From Nocardia vinacea NBRC 16497 (GTDB taxonomy: Bacteria; Actinomycetota; Actinomycetes; Mycobacteriales; Mycobacteriaceae): 64,000 nucleotides of DNA. The stretch lies in contig NZ_BAGN01000115.1 of NCBI RefSeq assembly GCF_000308835.1, forward strand, positions 48,887-112,886. The letters are read 5' to 3'. Below, piece after piece: positions 59,822 to 64,000 of the stretch (position 1 is its first letter; each line of letters opens with the position of its first letter). A program made the translations under genes and the position numbers. The notes under the pieces are model-generated. The model searched no databases, had not been told where the DNA came from, and was given only the letters and a program-made list of their open reading frames with translations.

Positions 59822-60055
59822 TCAGACCTTCACGGTCCGGCTCGGCTCCACCGAGAGTGCCGCGCGGATCTTGTCTTCCAGACCGTCGATCGCTGCACGC
59901 GAGAACCAGGCATCGGCGCACGTCAATTCCGGGAACCCGACGTTGAACGCGATATGGATTGAATCCCGTGGCGACCGACGGACATCAGATCCCACGCCGA
60001 ACAGCCTGCGCTCGATCTCGCGGGCCCGAACGGCGGCATGCTCGGCGGCATCCAT
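59822..60055 (-). CDS. small hypothetical protein, 77 aa
   Basis: A charged soluble protein (DAAEHAAVRAREIERRLFGV, then FNVGFPELTCADAWFSRAAI and DGLEDKIRAAL). No family recognised. It lies between the acyltransferase and the divergent FadD gene, in the same direction as the acyltransferase. The ribosome binding site is weak but codon bias is good. Confidence 0.55.
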   Translation of the reverse strand: MDAAEHAAVRAREIERRLFGVGSDVRRSPRDSIHIAFNVGFPELTCADAWFSRAAIDGLEDKIRAALSVEPSRTVKV

Positions 60056-60249
60056 ACCGCTAGTCTGCTCGGTTCCGGCCGAAGGCAACCGATTACGAAG
60101 ACTCCTATGGCGAGGCCATTCGTCCTCTCCTCGGGTGCCTGGCAAGTCGGGAAGTATCGGCGCTGCGAGATTACTGCCAGGGTGTTCTCGCGCCCATGTT
60201 TCTCGTCCGAATGCCCGAGCGATCGCCCGGGGACTCGTAGGATCGAATT

Positions 60250-62088
60250 ATGACGTTCCTCCGAGAATCCGAGGAACCTTCCGACCTCAGCAAGATCGAG
60301 AAGCGGGCACCGTCGGTCGCCCAGATGCTGGTCGACCGGGTAGCCGCGACTCCGGACGCGGAGGCGTTCCGATTCCCTGACGGCGAGGGCTGGACCAGCG
60401 TGTCCTGGCAGCAGGTCGGTGACCGAGTCGACCTCCTCGCCGCCGGGTTGATAGCGCTGGGAATCGAGGCTCAGGACCGGATCGCACTCGTATCGTCCAC
60501 ACGGTATGAATGGGTGCTCGTCGATTTCGCGGTGATGTGCGCCGGTGCGGCCACCACCACCGTTTACCCCACCACCAACGCCACCGGCGTCGCGTTCATA
60601 ATCGCCAACTCGGGCAGCCGTGTCGTTGTTGCCGAGAATCAGACCCAGGTCGACAAACTGATCGAGCATCGCGCCGAACTTCCCGACGTACAACAGGTAG
60701 TGATCTTCGACGGCGAGGGCGACGGAAACTGGGTGATCACTCTCGACGACCTCGAAAAGCGCGGACGGAAATTGCTCACCGGATCTCCCGATGCGGTGGT
60801 CGACCGCATCGGTGGGATCCGCCCCGAGCACCTGGGCAGCATCATGTACACCTCCGGGACGACCGGAACCCCGAAGGGGGTTCGGCTACCGCATTCCGCG
60901 TGGACCTACAGCGCCGCCGCGATCGATGCCGTGAACGTCCTCGGCCCGGACGACCTGAACTTCTTGTGGCTGCCGCTGTCGCACGCGTTCGGGAAGGTGA
61001 TGTTGGCGCTGTCACCGCTGATCGGCTTTCCCACGGCTATCGATGGTCGGGTGGACAAGATCGTGGAGAACCTTGCGATACTGCACCCCACCATCGTGGC
61101 GGCCGCCCCGCGCATCTTCGAAAAGGCACATGCTCGTATCGAGGGCATAGTGGCCGAAGAAGGCGGGATCAAGAAGAAGCTCTTCGACTGGGCGGTCGGG
61201 GTCGGCCTGAAGGTCTCGCGTGCCAGGCAGGCAGGCAGGGATCCGTCGCCGCTGGTTTCCTTGCAGCACAAAGTTGCCGACAGGCTGGTGCTTGCCAAAG
61301 TCCGTGAACGTTTCGGTGGTCGGCTGCGGTACTTCGTTTCGGCAGCGGCCCCGTTGGACCGCGATGTCGCGCAGTGGTTCGACGCGATCGGCATCATCGT
61401 GCTCGAGGGCTATGGCCTGACCGAGACCGCTGCCGCCTCGTTCATCAACCGCCCGGATGCGTACCGGTTCGGTACCGTCGGCAAACCGTTCCCCGGCACC
61501 GAGGTCAAGATCGCCGAGGACGGCGAGATCCTGCTCAGAAGCCCGGGTGTGATGAGCGGCTATCACGACCGCCCCGATGCCACCGCCGAGGCCTTCGACG
61601 CGGACGGCTGGTTCCGCACCGGCGACATCGGCGAGATCGACACCGATGGCTTCCTGCGCATCACCGATCGTAAGAAGGACTTGTTCAAGACCTCGCAAGG
61701 CAAGTACGTGGCTCCCTCCGCGATTGCCGCGACGTTCAAGGGACTCTGTCCGTATGCGGGAGAATTCATCGTCTACGGAGAGACGCGACCCTATTGCGTC
61801 GCCTTGGTCGGTCTCGATGCGGAGGCCATCACCGAGTGGGCCGGCAAGCACGGCCTGGCCGATATGCCGCTCGCCGAAATCGCGCGGGACGAGAAGACCC
61901 ACGACGTGATCGCCGACTACATCGATGGCCTGAACGCCCAACTCAATCGCTGGGAACAGATCAAGAGATTCGGCATCATCGAACGCGAACTGTCCGTGGA
62001 GGCAGGTGATCTCACACCGAGTATGAAGCTGCGCCGCAAGATAGTCGTCAACAATCTCGCGGACCGTATCGACGCACTCTATGACTGA
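60250..62088 (+). CDS. long-chain fatty-acyl-CoA ligase, FadD15-like
   Basis: A 612-residue AMP-forming enzyme. The P-loop IMYTSGTTGTPKGVRLPHSA (about 202-220), the A5 motif LEGYGLTETAAASFINRPD, the A7 motif WFRTGDIGEIDTDGFL and A8 ITDRKKDLFKTSQGKYVAPS are complete. The long C-terminal region and LNRWEQIKRFGIIERE fit FadD15-like ligases that activate long-chain acids for lipid synthesis or oxidation. ATG 60250 is a normal start, 194 bases from the divergent small ORF. Confidence 0.94.
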   Translation: MTFLRESEEPSDLSKIEKRAPSVAQMLVDRVAATPDAEAFRFPDGEGWTSVSWQQVGDRVDLLAAGLIALGIEAQDRIALVSSTRYEWVLVDFAVMCAGAATTTVYPTTNATGVAFIIANSGSRVVVAENQTQVDKLIEHRAELPDVQQVVIFDGEGDGNWVITLDDLEKRGRKLLTGSPDAVVDRIGGIRPEHLGSIMYTSGTTGTPKGVRLPHSAWTYSAAAIDAVNVLGPDDLNFLWLPLSHAFGKVMLALSPLIGFPTAIDGRVDKIVENLAILHPTIVAAAPRIFEKAHARIEGIVAEEGGIKKKLFDWAVGVGLKVSRARQAGRDPSPLVSLQHKVADRLVLAKVRERFGGRLRYFVSAAAPLDRDVAQWFDAIGIIVLEGYGLTETAAASFINRPDAYRFGTVGKPFPGTEVKIAEDGEILLRSPGVMSGYHDRPDATAEAFDADGWFRTGDIGEIDTDGFLRITDRKKDLFKTSQGKYVAPSAIAATFKGLCPYAGEFIVYGETRPYCVALVGLDAEAITEWAGKHGLADMPLAEIARDEKTHDVIADYIDGLNAQLNRWEQIKRFGIIERELSVEAGDLTPSMKLRRKIVVNNLADRIDALYD

Positions 62089-62136
62089 GGTCGACTCGCA
62101 GGCCGGCTCACGACCCAACTCCAGATGGAGCGCGGT

Positions 62137-63009
62137 TCAGGGGCGGGCGATGATGAGGGGGCAGTCGGTGGCGTGTAGGACGGCTTGGCTGACCGAGCCG
62201 AGGGTCATGCCCGCGAAGCCGCCGCGGCCGTGGCTGCCCACGACGATCAGTTGGCTGTTTTCGGATTCGGCGAGTAGGCGTCTGACCGGTCGGTCCTCGG
62301 CGACCACGCGCTGCACCTCGAGATCCGGATACTGCTCTGCGTAACCGGCCAGACTCTCGGCCAACAGTTCTTCGGCCTCTTTCTGCATGTCGGCGCGGGA
62401 GATGTAGCGGTTGAATTCGGACCAGGTGAGTACTGCTCGTACCGCGACATTGCGATTGACGGCCTCGTCGAAGGCGATTCCGATGGCGCGGACACTGGCG
62501 GGGGAGCCGTCGACGCCGACCAGCACGGGGCCGAGCACCCGATCCGGTGTGTAGTTCTCGGGTTCGGGGATGACCGCGACCGGGCAGTGTGCGTGCCGTG
62601 CCACGGCGGTGCTCACCGAGCCGAGCAGGCCGCGGCGGAACGCGCCGAGACCGCGGGTGCCGACGACCAGTAGGCGCGCGTCCTTGGAGCGGTCGAGCAG
62701 CACCGGGATCGGTGGCGCATCGACCACATAGGTGGTGATGTCGAGGTCGCCGACGGGTGCGGCTGCGGCCGTGGCGAATTCGCGTGCGGCGGCAACGGCA
62801 GAGGCGCCGGCGGCCCGGAAGGCGTCGTAATCGATTTGGTTGAAGGCGATTCCGGGACCGAAGTCCATCGGTGCGCCGATGCCGTACACGATGTGCAAGG
62901 GTGCACGGTGGTGGACAGCGTCGACGGCGGCCCAGCGCACGGCCTCGGCGGCGGCGTCGGAGCCGTCGATACCGACGAGCACGGGGGGATTGATGGCGTT
63001 GGCGGACAT
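62137..63009 (-). CDS. tandem universal stress protein
   Basis: A 290-residue protein with two Usp domains. The first begins VLVGIDGSDAAAEAVRWAAV and has the ATP motif GTRGLGAFRRGLLGSVS; the second begins VLVGVDGSPASVRAIGIAFD and has GSHGRGGFAGMTLGSVS. ATP-binding tandem Usps of this kind are induced in mycobacterial dormancy (DosR regulon), and the next genes fit. ATG 63009 follows AAGGG. It converges on the FadD gene. Confidence 0.93.
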   Translation of the reverse strand: MSANAINPPVLVGIDGSDAAAEAVRWAAVDAVHHRAPLHIVYGIGAPMDFGPGIAFNQIDYDAFRAAGASAVAAAREFATAAAAPVGDLDITTYVVDAPPIPVLLDRSKDARLLVVGTRGLGAFRRGLLGSVSTAVARHAHCPVAVIPEPENYTPDRVLGPVLVGVDGSPASVRAIGIAFDEAVNRNVAVRAVLTWSEFNRYISRADMQKEAEELLAESLAGYAEQYPDLEVQRVVAEDRPVRRLLAESENSQLIVVGSHGRGGFAGMTLGSVSQAVLHATDCPLIIARP

Positions 63010-63046
63010 GTGAATTCGTTGCCCTTCTGGGTGGCTGGATTGGTAC

Positions 63047-63565
63047 TTACTGTGGGTGGACGACCATGACCGGGCCGATGCGCCGGGTCTGCTGTTCGGT
63101 GCCGGTGTCTCGGACCACCCCGATCGGGCCGCGGCCATGGCCGGCGACCGCGAGCAGTGTCGACCCGAGATAGCTCAGGGTGCCGCCCGATCCGGCCGCG
63201 CCGATCGCGACAAGATGTGCGGTTTCGGACAGCTCGATCAGCAGGTGCGCCGGATTGGCTTCGGAGACTTCGGGTTCCACGGTCGGGGTCGGATACACCT
63301 GGTGGGCGAGGTGCCGCGCCGCGCGCACCAGGTCCGCGCCTTCGCGGCGGATCGCATCGATCACCGGGGGCATGATCACGTCGCAAATCCCGTAGGCGGC
63401 CGGGCGACGAAGTCGAGGTCGAGGTCGTGCACGATCCGCAGGCCGCGGCCCCGCTGCGACGCCGTCTCGGCGGACGGCGAGGTCGGCAGCTTCCGGACCC
63501 GTCGACGCCGACCACAATTTCGGCCGACGCCACCTGGTGTAGGCCATCGTGGTGCTGGAGGTCAT
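63047..63565 (-). pseudogene. universal stress protein gene with several frameshifts
   Basis: Usp pieces appear in alternating frames: AEIVVGVDGS near the start, EAADLAVR in a second frame, RGLRIVHDLDLDFV in a third, then RPAAYGICDVIMPPVIDAIR and the rest in the second frame, ending GPVMVVHPQ. Putting the pieces together gives a normal Usp sequence, so about three single-base indels are present. They could be real decay or sequencing errors in GC-rich DNA. The gene starts at ATG 63565 (GGAAGGG upstream) and lies upstream of the intact tandem Usp in the same orientation. Confidence 0.65.
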
Positions 63566-63765
63566 GGGCGGTGTCCCTTCGGATTCCGAAAAATCAGCTA
63601 CCCGAAGATTAGGAATCCGAGGCGGTCGGGCACGCCTGGCGTTGGTCCCCAACCGCAGGGTACAAAGGCCGCACCTGCTGTAGCTGATTCGGTATGCGCG
63701 GGCCCCCGCGTGGTGACGGACGCGTGCCACCTCCGGGTGTGAACGTGCTTGTGCACCAGCAGAAC

Positions 63766-64000
63766 TCAGGGCAGCGGCGCGGACCAGCGCAGCACCGTCC
63801 CGCCGTTCGCGCCCTTCGAAATGCTGAAACTGCCGCCGGCCTGTTCGGCGCGTGTCGCCAGATTCGCCAGTCCGCTCATGCGCTCGAAGTCTTCGGGCAC
63901 GCCGACACCGTCGTCGGTCACCTCGATGGTGACATCGTCGCGCACCCGGAGCTGGACCGATACCATCGTCGCCGACGCGTGCCGCACCACGTTGCTCACC
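63766..64000 (-). CDS. C-terminal end of a DosS/DevS-like sensor histidine kinase (partial)
   Basis: Only the last 77 residues are in the window. MSNVVRHASATMVSVQL is the N-box of the HATPase_c domain of HisKA_3-type kinases, VTDDGVGVPEDFERM is the G1 box and ANLATRAEQAGGSFSI the G2 region, ending in LRWSAPLP. This matches GAF-domain sensors DevS/DosT that control the DosR regulon, consistent with the neighbouring Usp genes. The gene begins beyond the right edge. Confidence 0.88.
   Translation of the reverse strand, partial: VSNVVRHASATMVSVQLRVRDDVTIEVTDDGVGVPEDFERMSGLANLATRAEQAGGSFSISKGANGGTVLRWSAPLP

Noticed and set aside
1..64000. CRISPR arrays, rRNA and tRNA genes
   Set aside because: No regularly spaced repeats and no conserved RNA cores were seen anywhere in the window.

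Overview
The window is high-GC DNA with strongly G/C-biased third codon positions, frequent GTG/TTG starts and short intergenic gaps. Several gene families point to a mycolic-acid actinobacterium, most likely Nocardia or a close relative. These are five F420-linked (luciferase-like, Ddn-like or PPOX-like) oxidoreductases, a mycofactocin-type short-chain dehydrogenase, a WS/DGAT acyltransferase, a lipoprotein L,D-transpeptidase, LGFP cell-wall repeats, a CmtR-like metal sensor remnant and tandem universal stress proteins beside a DosS-like sensor. No rRNA, tRNA, CRISPR array or intact insertion sequence was seen.

Region 1 (0-15 kb) is metabolic and regulatory. It holds an ArsR repressor with a perfect 22-bp operator and a translationally coupled VOC protein, an F420 luciferase-like oxidoreductase, a GtrA membrane protein and a mutarotase-like protein. 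A TetR/DUF418 divergent pair has clear operator dyads, and the DUF418 gene is joined by two successive ATGA overlaps to a 93-aa ORF and an unusual 541-aa protein. A dapA-like/LysR divergent pair, a type-B carboxylesterase, a flavin monooxygenase, a Ddn-like reductase, a trans-aconitate-type methyltransferase and a 33-aa metallothionein follow. Region 2 (15-21 kb) is a five-gene cell-wall sugar recycling operon read leftward: BadF-type amino-sugar kinase, sodium:solute symporter, AnmK, RpiR/MurR regulator and MurQ.

Region 3 (21-29.5 kb) has small redox and regulatory genes and an arylsulfatase followed by a decayed formylglycine-generating enzyme. It continues with a tiny secreted peptide and the wreck of a metal-resistance locus. 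Region 4 (29.5-37 kb) has an adenylating enzyme coupled to a LuxC-type reductase (a carboxylic-acid-to-aldehyde module), a fatty-acid desaturase and a LuxR regulator. It also holds a 737-aa peptidoglycan hydrolase made of M23, DUF1906, amidase and LGFP parts.

Region 5 (37-47 kb) is the most accessory part. A TIR-nSTAND-WD40 protein (14 WD40 blades) overlaps by ATGA a four-helix DUF4231/SLATT membrane protein, which looks like a two-gene abortive-infection defence module. Next come a protealysin-like M4 protease with its emfourin inhibitor and a CHAP hydrolase that looks like a type VII secretion cargo. Region 6 (47-64 kb) has lipid and housekeeping genes (enoyl-CoA hydratase, secreted lipase, SARP regulator, hemerythrin, L,D-transpeptidase, methyltransferase, WS/DGAT, FadD, universal stress proteins, sensor kinase end). 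It is interrupted at 54.3-54.9 kb and 57.2-58.3 kb by remnants of TetR, radical SAM, MFS and IS481 genes.
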